A stretch of 64,000 bases of DNA from CAVVJA01 sp963801715 (GTDB lineage: Bacteria > Actinomycetota > Actinomycetes > Mycobacteriales > Jatrophihabitantaceae), in the NCBI GenBank assembly GCA_963801715.1, contig CAWDGB010000015.1, positions 124,001 through 188,000 of the forward strand, in the 5' to 3' direction. The notes below the pieces were generated by a model. The model did no database searches. It saw only the letters and a list, made by a program, of their open reading frames with translations, and was not told the DNA's origin. This document shows positions 45,001-53,662 of the stretch, one piece after another (within the stretch, counting starts at the first letter, position 1; every line of letters starts with the position of its first letter). The position numbers and the translations under genes are program-made.

Positions 45001-45792
45001 GTGACGGATCCCATGGTGTCGGCCCGGGAGGCCGCGCGATCTCTTGCGGAACGCTTGGGTAGCAGCGAGCACGACGTGGCCATCGTCCTCGGCTCCGGCT
45101 GGATACCGGCCGTCGACGCCCTCGGACCGGCGACAACCGACATCGCGACGACCGAGTTGCCGGGTTTCCACCCGCCCGCGGTCGAGGGGCATGCCGGCCG
45201 GCTGCGCGCCGTCACGGTATCGGGCCGGCGGGTACTGGCCTTTCTCGGCCGCACGCATCTGTACGAGGGCGCCGGAATAGACGCGGTCGTGCATGGTGTA
45301 CGGACGGCCGCCGCTGCCGGCTGCCGAACCGTCATCCTGACGAACGCCTGCGGTGCCCTGCGGTCCGACCTGCAGGTCGGTGACCCGGTGCTGATCCGAG
45401 ACCACATCAACTTGACCTGGCAAACGCCGCTCGTTGGTCCGCGGTTCGTAGACCTGACCGACGTGTACTCGGCGCGACTGCGGGCCGTGGTGCGCGAGAT
45501 CGATCCGTCGATCCCCGAAGGCGTCTACGCCATGTTCCACGGACCGCAGTACGAGACGCCGGCGGAAGTACGCATGGCCGGCATCCTGGGTGCGGACCTG
45601 GTCGGGATGTCCACGGTGTTGGAGGCGATTGCCGCCCGCGCCGAAGGATGCGAGGTACTCGGCCTGTCGCTCGTGTCCAACCTGGCCGCCGGCCTCGCGG
45701 ACCACCTCGACCACGAAGAGGTGCTCGCGGCCGGAAAGGCCGCAGCATCGCGAATGGGCGCGCTGCTCGCTGACGTCATCGGCCGGCTGTGA
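45001..45792 (+). CDS. Purine-nucleoside phosphorylase
   Basis: 263 residues from GTG 45001 (MTDPMVSAREAARSL); ATG 45013 is an alternative. Family signatures: VAIVLGSGWIPAVDALGPAT (phosphate loop), LPGFHPPAVEGHAGRLRAVT, LTNACGALRSDLQVGDPVLI and FHGPQYETPAEVRMAGILGA. The enzyme cleaves inosine/guanosine and deoxy forms to the base and (deoxy)ribose-1-phosphate. It belongs to the trimeric PNP type, like M. tuberculosis Rv3307. The phosphohexomutase gene follows 13 bases downstream and may convert the pentose-1-phosphate product. Confidence 0.93.
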   Translation: MTDPMVSAREAARSLAERLGSSEHDVAIVLGSGWIPAVDALGPATTDIATTELPGFHPPAVEGHAGRLRAVTVSGRRVLAFLGRTHLYEGAGIDAVVHGVRTAAAAGCRTVILTNACGALRSDLQVGDPVLIRDHINLTWQTPLVGPRFVDLTDVYSARLRAVVREIDPSIPEGVYAMFHGPQYETPAEVRMAGILGADLVGMSTVLEAIAARAEGCEVLGLSLVSNLAAGLADHLDHEEVLAAGKAAASRMGALLADVIGRL

Positions 45793-45805
45793 CCTGGCGC
45801 CACGC

Positions 45806-47410
45806 ATGGCGAGCCAGCTGACCGAACTAGCAGCCGACGTCTCGGCGTGGATCGCCGACGACGTCCACCCCGGCGACGCGGCCGAGCTGCAGGCATTGGT
45901 CGACGGTGGAGCGTGGGAACAGCTCGCCGATCGGTTCCGCGCTCCGATGACGTTCGGGACCGCGGGGCTGCGGGGGCCGCTGCGCGCCGGACCGAACGGG
46001 ATGAATGCCACCGTCGTACGCCGGGCCGCGGGTGGGATTGCGACCTGGCTGGCGAGAGCTGGCCACGGCGGCGGCGTGGTCGTGATCGGGTACGACGGCC
46101 GGTTCCGCTCGGCCGAGTTCGCGACTGACTCCGCGGCGGTCTTCGCGGCGGCCGGCTTCGACACTCGCGTGATGCCTCGACTGCTGCCGACCCCGGTGCT
46201 GGCGTTCGCCGTGCAGCACTTCGGGGCCGTTGCCGGCATCATGGTCACCGCCTCGCACAATCCACCACAGGACAACGGTTACAAGGTCTACCTCGGCGAC
46301 GGCGCCCAGCTCGCCCCGCCGACGGACACGTACATCGAAGCGGCGATTCGCGAGGTGGGTTCCACCCGAGCCATACCGACGTCAACCGGCTATACGGTTC
46401 TGGACGACGCGATCGTCGACGCGTACGTGGCCGCTGTCACCGGTCTGGTCGGTCCGCCGCGTACTGCATTGCGGATCGTGCACACGGCCATGCACGGCGT
46501 AGGCACCGAGATCGTCCTGCGGGCCTTTGCCGTGGCCGGATTCGAGCCACCGATGTCGGTAGGCCGTCAAGCGGCGCCAGACCCGCGGTTTCCAACGGTC
46601 GCGTTCCCGAATCCCGAGGAGCCCGGCGCGCTCGATCTCGCGTTGGCGCTCGCCCGGGACCGGGACGCCGATCTCGTCATCGCCAACGACCCAGACGCCG
46701 ACCGCTGCGCCGTCGCGGTGCCGGAGGGTGGCGATTGGCGAACTCTGCGGGGCGATGAGGTGGGCGTGCTACTGGCCGACGCCTTGCTCAGCCGGGGCGT
46801 TCGGGGTACGTACGCGACGACCATCGTCTCGTCCACCATGCTGCGCGCGCTGGCCGAGCGGCACGGGGTCGGTTACGCCGAGACGCTGACCGGTTTCAAG
46901 TGGATCATGCGCGCCGCTCCCGACATGGTGTTCGGCTACGAGGAAGCGCTCGGCTACGCGGTCGCGCCGAACATCGTGCGGGACAAGGACGGGATCAGTG
47001 CTGCGCTGCTCGTCGCCGAGCGAGCAGCTGCGCTCAAGTCGGCCGGTTCCTCGCTGGTGGATCGGCTGGATGACCTCGCCGCCGAATACGGGCGGTACCA
47101 GACCGATCAGGTCTCAGTGCGGGTCGACGAGCTCGCCGTGATCGACGAGATCATGGCCCGGCTGCGGGCGGACCCGCCCGACCAGTTGCTCAGTCACCCG
47201 GTCAATGTCGCGGATCTGCTCCCCGACACTGATGCCTTGCGCTGGACGTTTCCCGGTGGCCGGGTCGTGCTACGCCCGTCCGGCACCGAACCGAAGCTGA
47301 AGGCCTATCTTGAGATGGTCGTCCCGGACGGCTCGCGGGCCGTTGCCGAGGCGCGGCTGGCGCAGCTGCGGTCCGAGGTTTCGGACCTGCTGGGTCAGTC
47401 GGACGAGTGA
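45806..47410 (+). CDS. pmmB: Phosphohexomutase/phosphopentomutase family (PmmB-like)
   Basis: 534 residues from ATG 45806. Catalytic phosphoserine loop MVTASHNPPQDNGYKVYLGD (about residues 146-165), metal-binding NDPDADRCAVAVPEGG (about 293-308), sugar-binding GYEEALGYAV (about 378-387) and phosphate-binding LRPSGTEPKLKAYLE near the C-terminus. The four-domain alpha-D-phosphohexomutase architecture is complete. Located right after PNP, as in M. tuberculosis (Rv3308), it could act as a phosphopentomutase (ribose-1-P to ribose-5-P) as well as on hexose phosphates. Confidence 0.92.
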   Translation: MASQLTELAADVSAWIADDVHPGDAAELQALVDGGAWEQLADRFRAPMTFGTAGLRGPLRAGPNGMNATVVRRAAGGIATWLARAGHGGGVVVIGYDGRFRSAEFATDSAAVFAAAGFDTRVMPRLLPTPVLAFAVQHFGAVAGIMVTASHNPPQDNGYKVYLGDGAQLAPPTDTYIEAAIREVGSTRAIPTSTGYTVLDDAIVDAYVAAVTGLVGPPRTALRIVHTAMHGVGTEIVLRAFAVAGFEPPMSVGRQAAPDPRFPTVAFPNPEEPGALDLALALARDRDADLVIANDPDADRCAVAVPEGGDWRTLRGDEVGVLLADALLSRGVRGTYATTIVSSTMLRALAERHGVGYAETLTGFKWIMRAAPDMVFGYEEALGYAVAPNIVRDKDGISAALLVAERAAALKSAGSSLVDRLDDLAAEYGRYQTDQVSVRVDELAVIDEIMARLRADPPDQLLSHPVNVADLLPDTDALRWTFPGGRVVLRPSGTEPKLKAYLEMVVPDGSRAVAEARLAQLRSEVSDLLGQSDE

Positions 47411-47459
47411 CGCGCCTTCGGGCCGGCACGCGAATCAGCGGAGAGGGTTTCCGATACCT

Positions 47460-47981
47460 ATGAGCGACATACGCGACCTACCTATGACGATGCTGGACGG
47501 TGCCGACACGACGTTCGGCGGCGCGGTCGGTGATCGCGCTGTGCTGGTGGTCAACGTGGCAAGTCAGTGCGGATTGACTCCGCAGTACTCCGATCTGGAA
47601 GCCCTGCACGAGGAGCTCGCGGAGCGGGGATTCACGGTCCTGGGCTTCCCCTGCAACCAGTTCGGAGGCCAGGAGCCGGGAACGTCGGAAGAGATCGCCG
47701 CGTTCTGCTCGACGACCTACGGGGTCACCTTTCCGCTGTCGGGCAAGATCGAGGTCAACGGACCGGGTCGGCATCCGGTCTATCAGGCGCTGACCGAGGT
47801 TGCCGACGAGCGCGGATACTCCGGTGATATCAGGTGGAACTTCGAGAAGTTCCTCATCAGCCCGGACGGTCGGATTACGGCCCGCTTCCATCACAAGACC
47901 TTGCCGAGCGCGACGCACGTGCGCGAGGCCATCGAGGCTGTCCTGCCGATACCGAGCGCTAGCTCGAACCCTCATTCGTGA
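47460..47981 (+). CDS. Glutathione peroxidase-family protein
   Basis: 173 residues from ATG 47460. Peroxidatic Cys in VVNVASQCGLTPQYSDLEAL (Cys, not selenocysteine; about residues 31-50), GFPCNQFGGQEPGTSEEI with the Gln, and the IRWNFEKFLISPDGRI block with the Trp-Asn of the active site. Actinobacterial members usually take electrons from thioredoxin or mycothiol-linked systems and reduce peroxides. Its stop TGA (47979-47981) lies inside the left arm of a 21-bp inverted repeat, so transcription probably ends there. Confidence 0.93.
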   Translation: MSDIRDLPMTMLDGADTTFGGAVGDRAVLVVNVASQCGLTPQYSDLEALHEELAERGFTVLGFPCNQFGGQEPGTSEEIAAFCSTTYGVTFPLSGKIEVNGPGRHPVYQALTEVADERGYSGDIRWNFEKFLISPDGRITARFHHKTLPSATHVREAIEAVLPIPSASSNPHS

Positions 47982-48027
47982 TCTTGGACTTGATGTCGAC
48001 ATGTGGCATCAAGTCCAAGATCACGAA
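47975..48027. repeat. Inverted-repeat element, copy 3: perfect 21-bp arms
   Basis: The left arm 47975-47995 and right arm 48007-48027 are exact reverse complements over 21 bases, with an 11-base loop (TCGACATGTGG). Its core GATCTTGGACTT / AAGTCCAAGATC is shared with the elements at 6324 and 14934. It lies between the convergent glutathione peroxidase and anti-sigma-like genes and overlaps the peroxidase stop codon. It would form a strong hairpin in RNA from either strand, fitting a bidirectional terminator without a U-tract. Confidence 0.85.
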
Positions 48028-48051
48028 GCGGAGGGCGCGGCGGCCGGGATG

Positions 48052-49068
48052 TCAGGCGTGCACGCCCTGGATCGCGAACCGCTCCACGGTCTGCAAGTGC
48101 CCACCCGTCGTGGCGACGATCGTGAGCACTGTTCCCGCGGGTGCCGAGAACGGAACCGACAAGGCCCACGCGGTGCCGTTGCCTCCGGCGGGCTGGCAGC
48201 AGGACCCGCCAACCGCCGATGAGCTGCCGAGGCTGCGCACCGTGACCCGAATGTTCTCGTCGACGCCGGTGATGTGGCCGCCGACCAGCATCGGCGACTG
48301 CACCTGGGACCCGTAGGCCGGCTGTTCGAGGGAGAAGGTCGTGTCGTCGCTTCCGACGACCTCCCACGGCGAATCGGCGTCCGGACCGAATCGCACCAGG
48401 AAGAGCACGGCCGAGGTGTGCGCAGCCCCGTTCGGGTCGCGGTAGCCGACGCCCACGTAGGTGCCCTCCGACGTCACCCGAGTTGAGGTCACGAGGTTGA
48501 TCTCGGTCAGGCCGAGATATCCCTGGGTGAACGACAGCGCGGTCTGGCTGGGATCGGCGTGCCAGGGCTGGACCCCGCTGCTGCGATGCGCTACCTGCCA
48601 GGCCTGTGCAGATGCGAGGTTGGCAAACGGCCAGAGCGGCTGATAGCCGAACTCGTACGCCGGAGCAGGTACCGGCGGCGCTGGCAGCGTCGCAGACGTC
48701 GGGGCCGAGACGGTCGGCGCTGGGGACGTCGGCGCGCCGGTGGTCGGCGACTGATGCGGCACGCTCGGCGAAGGAGCCGGCGACGGAAGCGTCGGCGTAA
48801 TTGTGCTCGGCGTGACAGCTGGTGAGGCGTGATGGTGATCGGAGCGGACCGTCAGCGCGATCGACGTGCCGATGGCGAGCGCTGCCACCGCAGCCGCCGC
48901 GAGCGCCGGCGTAATCCAGCGGCGGCGCGCCGTGGAGATGTCGATCACGTCGCCAATGGGCTGGATCTCGTCGCTCGGCGGCTCAGCCAGACGAAGTGAG
49001 GATTCGGTGACGGTATCGGCTCGGGCCGCGTATGCCGCGCGCAGCCGATCCTCGATGTCGCGGCTCAT
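48052..49068 (-). CDS. Membrane protein paired with SigE-family sigma factor (probable anti-sigma)
   Basis: 338 residues from ATG 49068, overlapping the sigma-factor stop by four bases (ATGA). About 50 cytoplasmic residues (MSRDIEDRLRAAYAARADTV) precede a single TM helix (WITPALAAAAVAALAIGTSI). A long Pro/Ser/Thr-rich linker follows, with a C-terminal beta domain (SPMLVGGHITGVDENIRVTV ... APAGTVLTIVATTGGHLQTV) like the Gmad2 immunoglobulin-type domain. The arrangement suggests the cytoplasmic part binds the sigma factor and the outer domain senses an extracytoplasmic cue. No zinc-binding anti-sigma motif (HxxxCxxC) is present. Confidence 0.72.
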   Translation of the reverse strand: MSRDIEDRLRAAYAARADTVTESSLRLAEPPSDEIQPIGDVIDISTARRRWITPALAAAAVAALAIGTSIALTVRSDHHHASPAVTPSTITPTLPSPAPSPSVPHQSPTTGAPTSPAPTVSAPTSATLPAPPVPAPAYEFGYQPLWPFANLASAQAWQVAHRSSGVQPWHADPSQTALSFTQGYLGLTEINLVTSTRVTSEGTYVGVGYRDPNGAAHTSAVLFLVRFGPDADSPWEVVGSDDTTFSLEQPAYGSQVQSPMLVGGHITGVDENIRVTVRSLGSSSAVGGSCCQPAGGNGTAWALSVPFSAPAGTVLTIVATTGGHLQTVERFAIQGVHA

Positions 49069-49580
49069 CGTTCGCTACCCTTCATGATCGTTTCTAATTT
49101 GTCGATCGCGCGGCTGGCCTGGGATTTGACTGCGCCACGCGATATGCCAAGGGTCTGTGCGATCTCGGCTTCGGTCAGGTTGGACCAGTACCGCAGCACA
49201 AGAATCTCCTGCTGGCGCCGGGGCAAGCCACGGACGGCGCGGAGCACCGTACGGTGTTCCTCGGCCAGCAGCACGGCCGAGTCGGCCTCCTCGGGATATT
49301 CCGGAGTTGTCCGGCGCTGCAGAAAGCGCCGCTGCGTGCCCCGCCGTCGGAGGGCTGACCGCGCTCCGTTGACAACCGCGGTCCGGAGATAACCCACCGC
49401 GGCCTCTGGATCCCGGACCTGGCTCCGGTGCCGGTGTAAGCCGACGAAGGCATCCTGCACGACGTCTTCGGCGCTCGCCTGGTCGTCCACCAGCAGTACC
49501 GCGAGCCGGACCAGAGCGAGCCGATGCGTCGCGTACAGCATCGACACCGCGTTCTCATCGAGCCCAGCGGTCCCGCGCAT
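49065..49580 (-). CDS. SigE-family ECF RNA polymerase sigma factor
   Basis: 171 residues from ATG 49580 (MRGTAGLDENAVSMLYATHR); ATG 49640 is an upstream alternative. Region 2 reads VRLAVLLVDDQASAEDVVQD followed by AFVGLHRH, and region 4 reads LPRRQQEILVLRYWSNLTEA with EIAQTLGISRGAVKSQASRA. The short size and the SAEDVVQ motif match the SigE-family ECF group common in actinobacteria. It would direct RNA polymerase to a small regulon, probably including its own operon. It is coupled to the membrane protein gene downstream. Confidence 0.9.
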   Translation of the reverse strand: MRGTAGLDENAVSMLYATHRLALVRLAVLLVDDQASAEDVVQDAFVGLHRHRSQVRDPEAAVGYLRTAVVNGARSALRRRGTQRRFLQRRTTPEYPEEADSAVLLAEEHRTVLRAVRGLPRRQQEILVLRYWSNLTEAEIAQTLGISRGAVKSQASRAIDKLETIMKGSER

Positions 49581-49691
49581 TACCCCGGTTCCCCCACCCA
49601 AGCCAAGCCGAGAGCGGCTTGCGGCCGTTATTGCGCTCATATTCCAAGGACGCGTGAGCCGCCGCTAGGTTGCGTGTCGCCGACGACGAAG

Positions 49692-50315
49692 TCAGCGTGG
49701 GCCGAATTGCCGATCGCCGGCGTCTCCGAGACCCGGCACTATGAAGGCGTTGGCGTCGAGGCCCTCGTCCACACTGGCCGTGAACAATCGTGCGGCAAGA
49801 CCGCTGTCGGCGATCCGGGCTACGCCCTCGGGCGCGGCCAACGCGCACACCACGGTGACGTCGACCGCGCCACGCGCCGCGAGCAGCTGCAGGCTGTGCA
49901 GCAGCGAGCCCCCGGTCGCGAGCATCGGATCGAGCACAAGCACGGATCGGCCGGTCAGCGAGTCGGGCAGCGACGCCATGTAAGGAGTCGGCTCGTGGGT
50001 CGTCTCGTCTCGGGCGAGCCCGACGAATCCCATCTGCGACTCCGGCAGCAGGTTGAACGCCGCCTCGGCCATGCCCAAGCCGGCCCGCAGCACCGGCACC
50101 AGCAGCGGGGGGTCGGCAAGCGTGCTTCCCGTCGCCGGCCCGATCGGGGTGATCACCCGGACATCCGTCGACGCCAGGTTGCGGGTCGCCTCATAGACGA
50201 GCAGGGTGGCCAGCTCGCGGAGCGCCGCGCGGAACTCGGCGTTGCTGCTGCGCTCGTCGCGCATGACCGTGAGCCGCGACCGCACGATGGGATGATCGAC
50301 GACGACGGTCTCCAC
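49692..50315 (-). CDS. upp: Uracil phosphoribosyltransferase
   Basis: 207 residues from ATG 50315. PRPP-binding loop VLVLDPMLATGGSLLHSLQL (about residues 124-143) and uracil-binding C-terminal FIVPGLGDAGDRQFG are diagnostic. VVDHPIVRSRLTVMRDERSS and ATGSTLADPPLLVPVLRAGL agree with the family. It converts uracil and PRPP to UMP, the last step of uracil salvage. It is divergent from deoC (42 bases apart) and lies in the same nucleoside-salvage region as add, deoA and cdd. Confidence 0.95.
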   Translation of the reverse strand: METVVVDHPIVRSRLTVMRDERSSNAEFRAALRELATLLVYEATRNLASTDVRVITPIGPATGSTLADPPLLVPVLRAGLGMAEAAFNLLPESQMGFVGLARDETTHEPTPYMASLPDSLTGRSVLVLDPMLATGGSLLHSLQLLAARGAVDVTVVCALAAPEGVARIADSGLAARLFTASVDEGLDANAFIVPGLGDAGDRQFGPR

Positions 50316-50357
50316 GAAGCCACACCCTATCTGCGTCCGACGATCTAGTCTGAGGCG

Positions 50358-51311
50358 ATGAGCTCCACTCTCAGCGGGCTCGATCTGCGGGACGTCACCC
50401 GCGACGACGCTGCGCTACGGCGGTTCCTGTCCGGTTTGCCCGGCGTCGATCAGGTGGGCGCGGAAGCGCGCGCGGCCGGACTGGCGACCCGCAGCATCAA
50501 GACCACGGCCAAGGCCTGGGCGATCGACGCAGCGATCTCCATGGTCGACCTCACGACCCTCGAAGGCGCCGACACACCGGGGAAGGTGCGGTCGCTGTGC
50601 GCGAAAGCCGTGCATCCCGATCCCAGCGATCTCACGACGCCCGCCGTTGCTGCCGTCTGCGTCTACCCTGACCTCGTCGAAACCGCGGTCAACGCCCTAC
50701 GGGGCACGACCGTGCAGGTAGCGAGCGTGGCCACGGCGTTTCCGTCCGGCCGAGCCCCCCTCCCGACGAAGCTCGCGGACGTGCGCGATGCCGTCGCCGC
50801 CGGAGCTACCGAGATCGACATGGTTATCGACCGTGGCGCGTTCCTAGCCGGCCGCTACCTGCAGGTCTACGAAGAGATCGTCGCGACCCGGGAGGCCTCC
50901 GGCTCGGCGCACCTGAAGGTCATCCTGGAAACCGGCGAGCTCGCCACGCTGGACGCCGTGCGCCGTGCGTCATGGTTGGCGTTGCTCGCGGGCGGCGACT
51001 TCATCAAGACCTCGACCGGCAAGATCACACCGGCCGCGACGCCTCCCGCTGCTCTGGTGATGCTCGAAGCCGTGCGGGACTTCGCGCAGACCACCTACGA
51101 ATTGCGGGGGGTGAAGCTCGCAGGCGGAATTCGCACCAGCAAGGAGGCGATTCGCTATCTGGTGATGGTCAACGAAATCGCTGGCGAGCAGTGGCTCGAC
51201 CCTTCGCTATTTAGATTCGGGGCATCGAGCCTGTTGAACGATTTGTTGCTCCAACGGCACAAACTCCGCACCGGTGCCTACGACGGCGCCGACTACGTAA
51301 CCCTGGACTGA
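50358..51311 (+). CDS. deoC: Deoxyribose-phosphate aldolase
   Basis: 317 residues from ATG 50358, a little longer than the compact bacterial enzymes owing to an N-terminal extension. The Schiff-base lysine lies in GGDFIKTSTGKITPAATP (about residues 213-230). VDLTTLEGADTPGKVRSLC and GATEIDMVIDRGAFLAGRY carry the other active-site parts. It splits 2-deoxyribose-5-phosphate into acetaldehyde and glyceraldehyde-3-phosphate. An aldehyde dehydrogenase follows five bases after the stop, ready to oxidise the acetaldehyde. Confidence 0.95.
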   Translation: MSSTLSGLDLRDVTRDDAALRRFLSGLPGVDQVGAEARAAGLATRSIKTTAKAWAIDAAISMVDLTTLEGADTPGKVRSLCAKAVHPDPSDLTTPAVAAVCVYPDLVETAVNALRGTTVQVASVATAFPSGRAPLPTKLADVRDAVAAGATEIDMVIDRGAFLAGRYLQVYEEIVATREASGSAHLKVILETGELATLDAVRRASWLALLAGGDFIKTSTGKITPAATPPAALVMLEAVRDFAQTTYELRGVKLAGGIRTSKEAIRYLVMVNEIAGEQWLDPSLFRFGASSLLNDLLLQRHKLRTGAYDGADYVTLD

Positions 51312-51316
51312 TCGAC

Positions 51317-52747
51317 ATGCCAGCTTTCGAGTACGCCCCCGCACCGGAATCCCGCGATGTCGCGAGACTTCGAGCCTCCTATGGCATCTTCGTTGACGGC
51401 CGGTTCCGGGCCGGAGCCGGCGAGGCCATCAAGACCGTCAACCCGGCGAACGAGGAGCCGCTCGCCGAGGTCGCTGAAGCCGGCCCCGCCGACGTGGATG
51501 ATGCCGTCCGGGCGGCACGCACCGCCTTCGATGGCGCATGGGGCCGGATGCCGGGCCGAGAGCGAGCCAAATACCTGTTCCGCATCGCTCGCGCTATCCA
51601 AGAGCGAGCTCGCGAGCTAGCCGTGCTGGAATCGCTGGACAACGGCAAACCCATCCGTGAGTCGCGCGACGTCGACGTTCCGTTGGCGGCGGCCCATTTC
51701 TTCTACTACGCCGGATGGGCCGACAAGCTGGAGCACGCCGGCTTCGGGCCTCGACCGCGACCGATCGGCGTGGCGGGGCAAGTCATCCCCTGGAACTTCC
51801 CCCTGCTCATGGCCGCCTGGAAGATCGCGCCCGCCCTCGCGACGGGGAACACGGTCGTGCTCAAGCCGGCCGAGACCACGCCGCTGACGGCGTTGACGCT
51901 CGCCGAGATCATCGCCGAGGCCGACCTGCCTGCCGGCACCGTCAACATCCTGGCCGGTGGTCCCTCGATCGGTCAGGCCATCGTCGACCACGACGGCATC
52001 GACAAGATCGCGTTCACGGGCTCAACGGAGGTCGGTAAGGCCATCCAACGGGCCGTGGCCGGCACCGGCAAGCGACTCTCCCTGGAGCTGGGCGGCAAAG
52101 CGGCGAACATCGTGTTCGACGACGCTGCGCTCGACCAGGCTGTCGAGGGCATAGTCAACGGGATCTTCTTCAACCAGGGCCACGTGTGCTGCGCGGGATC
52201 GCGCCTGCTGGTCCAGGAATCTGTGGTCGACGATGTGATCGCAGCATTGCACCGCAGACTGACCACGCTGCGACTGGGCGACCCGCTGGACAAGAACACC
52301 GATATCGGCGCGATCAACTCGGCCGCCCAACTCGCGCGCATCCGCGAGCTGACTGACGCCGGCGAGGAGGAGGGCGCAACGCGTTGGTCGCCGCCTTGCG
52401 AGTTGCCCGATCGCGGGTTCTGGTTCGCTCCGACCGTGTTCACCAACGTCAGCCAGGCCCATCGCATCGCCCGGGATGAGATATTCGGACCAGTGCTGTC
52501 CGTGCTGACATTCCGGACTCCGGCCGAAGCCGTCGAGAAGGCCAACAACACGCCGTATGGGCTCTCGGCCGGTATCTGGACCGAAAAGGGATCGCGCATC
52601 CTGTCCATCGCCGGGAAGCTCCGCGCCGGAGTCGTATGGGCGAATACGTTCAACCGCTTCGACCCGGGATCGCCTTTCGGCGGCTACCAGGAGTCGGGCT
52701 TCGGCCGCGAAGGTGGCCGGCACGGTCTGGGCCCGTACCTTGCCTAG
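51317..52747 (+). CDS. Aldehyde dehydrogenase
   Basis: 476 residues from ATG 51317. NAD-binding KIAFTGSTEVGKAIQRAVAG, catalytic Glu in LSLELGGKAANIVFDD and catalytic Cys in NQGHVCCAGSRLLVQE (about residues 288-303) are all present, and the length is normal. Directly after deoC, its likely substrate is acetaldehyde from deoxyribose-5-phosphate cleavage; the context supports this but it is not proven. Its 3' end overlaps the following ALDH-like gene. Confidence 0.92.
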   Translation: MPAFEYAPAPESRDVARLRASYGIFVDGRFRAGAGEAIKTVNPANEEPLAEVAEAGPADVDDAVRAARTAFDGAWGRMPGRERAKYLFRIARAIQERARELAVLESLDNGKPIRESRDVDVPLAAAHFFYYAGWADKLEHAGFGPRPRPIGVAGQVIPWNFPLLMAAWKIAPALATGNTVVLKPAETTPLTALTLAEIIAEADLPAGTVNILAGGPSIGQAIVDHDGIDKIAFTGSTEVGKAIQRAVAGTGKRLSLELGGKAANIVFDDAALDQAVEGIVNGIFFNQGHVCCAGSRLLVQESVVDDVIAALHRRLTTLRLGDPLDKNTDIGAINSAAQLARIRELTDAGEEEGATRWSPPCELPDRGFWFAPTVFTNVSQAHRIARDEIFGPVLSVLTFRTPAEAVEKANNTPYGLSAGIWTEKGSRILSIAGKLRAGVVWANTFNRFDPGSPFGGYQESGFGREGGRHGLGPYLA

Positions 52748-53615
52748 CCGGACCACCAGCGACCGGCTCCGGGTACGCAAGACGTACAAGCTGTACGTCG
52801 GCGGGGCCTTCCCGCGCTCGGAGTCGGGTCGGTCCTACCCGGTGACCAGTCCGGCCGGCGAGCTGCTCGCCCACGCGGCTCAGGCCTCGCGCAAGGACGT
52901 CCGGGACGCAGTCGTCGCCGCCCGCAAGGCGTTCCCGGGCTGGTCCGCGGCGACGGCGTACAACCGCGGCCAAGTGTTGTACCGGATCGCGGAAATGCTG
53001 GACGGGCGCCGCGAGCAGTTTGCCGCGGAGGTGCGGAACGCCGAAGGTGGCAGTCCCGCAGCCGCTGTCGCAACGGTGGCGCAGGCCATCGACCGATGGG
53101 TGTGGTATGCCGGCTGGGCCGACAAGTACGCCCAGGTCACCGGGAGCGCTAACCCGGTCGCCGGGCCGTATTTCAACTTTTCGCTGCCCGAGCCCACCGG
53201 TGTGGTCGGCGCTCTCGCGCCGCAGGAGTCCAGCCTCCTCGGTCTTGTCTCCGTGCTCGCCCCGATCATCACAACCGGGAACACGACCGTCGTCGTAGCC
53301 TCGCGTGAGCGGCCGCTCCCGGCCGTGTCGCTCACCGAGGTCCTGGCCACGTCTGACCTCCCGGGCGGGGTCGTCAACCTGCTAACCGGCTACCCCGCAG
53401 AACTCGCACCGTGGCTCGCCAGCCACCGCGACGTCAACGCGGTCGACCTCACCGGCGTCGACCCCGCCGATCGCCCAGCCCTGCAGCAGGCGGCCGCGGA
53501 CAACGTCAAGCGCGTCTACGCGCCCGTAGACGAGGACTGGCGGTCCGATCCGAGCACCGCCCGGCTGGCCGCGTTCGTCGAGACCAAAACGGTGTGGCAT
53601 CCGGTCGGAATCTGA
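52740..53615 (+). CDS. Truncated aldehyde dehydrogenase-like protein without catalytic cysteine
   Basis: About 291 residues if started at TTG 52740 (GTG 52713 is an alternative); both overlap the preceding gene. RKTYKLYVGGAFPRSESGRS and the Rossmann part (EPTGVVGALAPQESSLLGLV, LPGGVVNLLTGYPAELAPWL) are ALDH-like. The catalytic Glu motif is not recognisable, and the protein ends before the region that carries the Cys. It therefore seems to be a non-catalytic partner, perhaps a structural subunit of the preceding ALDH. Similar short ALDH-like genes follow deoC-ALDH pairs in other actinobacteria, from memory. Confidence 0.82.
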   Translation: MPSRTTSDRLRVRKTYKLYVGGAFPRSESGRSYPVTSPAGELLAHAAQASRKDVRDAVVAARKAFPGWSAATAYNRGQVLYRIAEMLDGRREQFAAEVRNAEGGSPAAAVATVAQAIDRWVWYAGWADKYAQVTGSANPVAGPYFNFSLPEPTGVVGALAPQESSLLGLVSVLAPIITTGNTTVVVASRERPLPAVSLTEVLATSDLPGGVVNLLTGYPAELAPWLASHRDVNAVDLTGVDPADRPALQQAAADNVKRVYAPVDEDWRSDPSTARLAAFVETKTVWHPVGI

Positions 53616-53662
53616 CCTGCCCGGTGACAACCGCGCCAGCGACAGCACGTTAGGTTTCCGGT

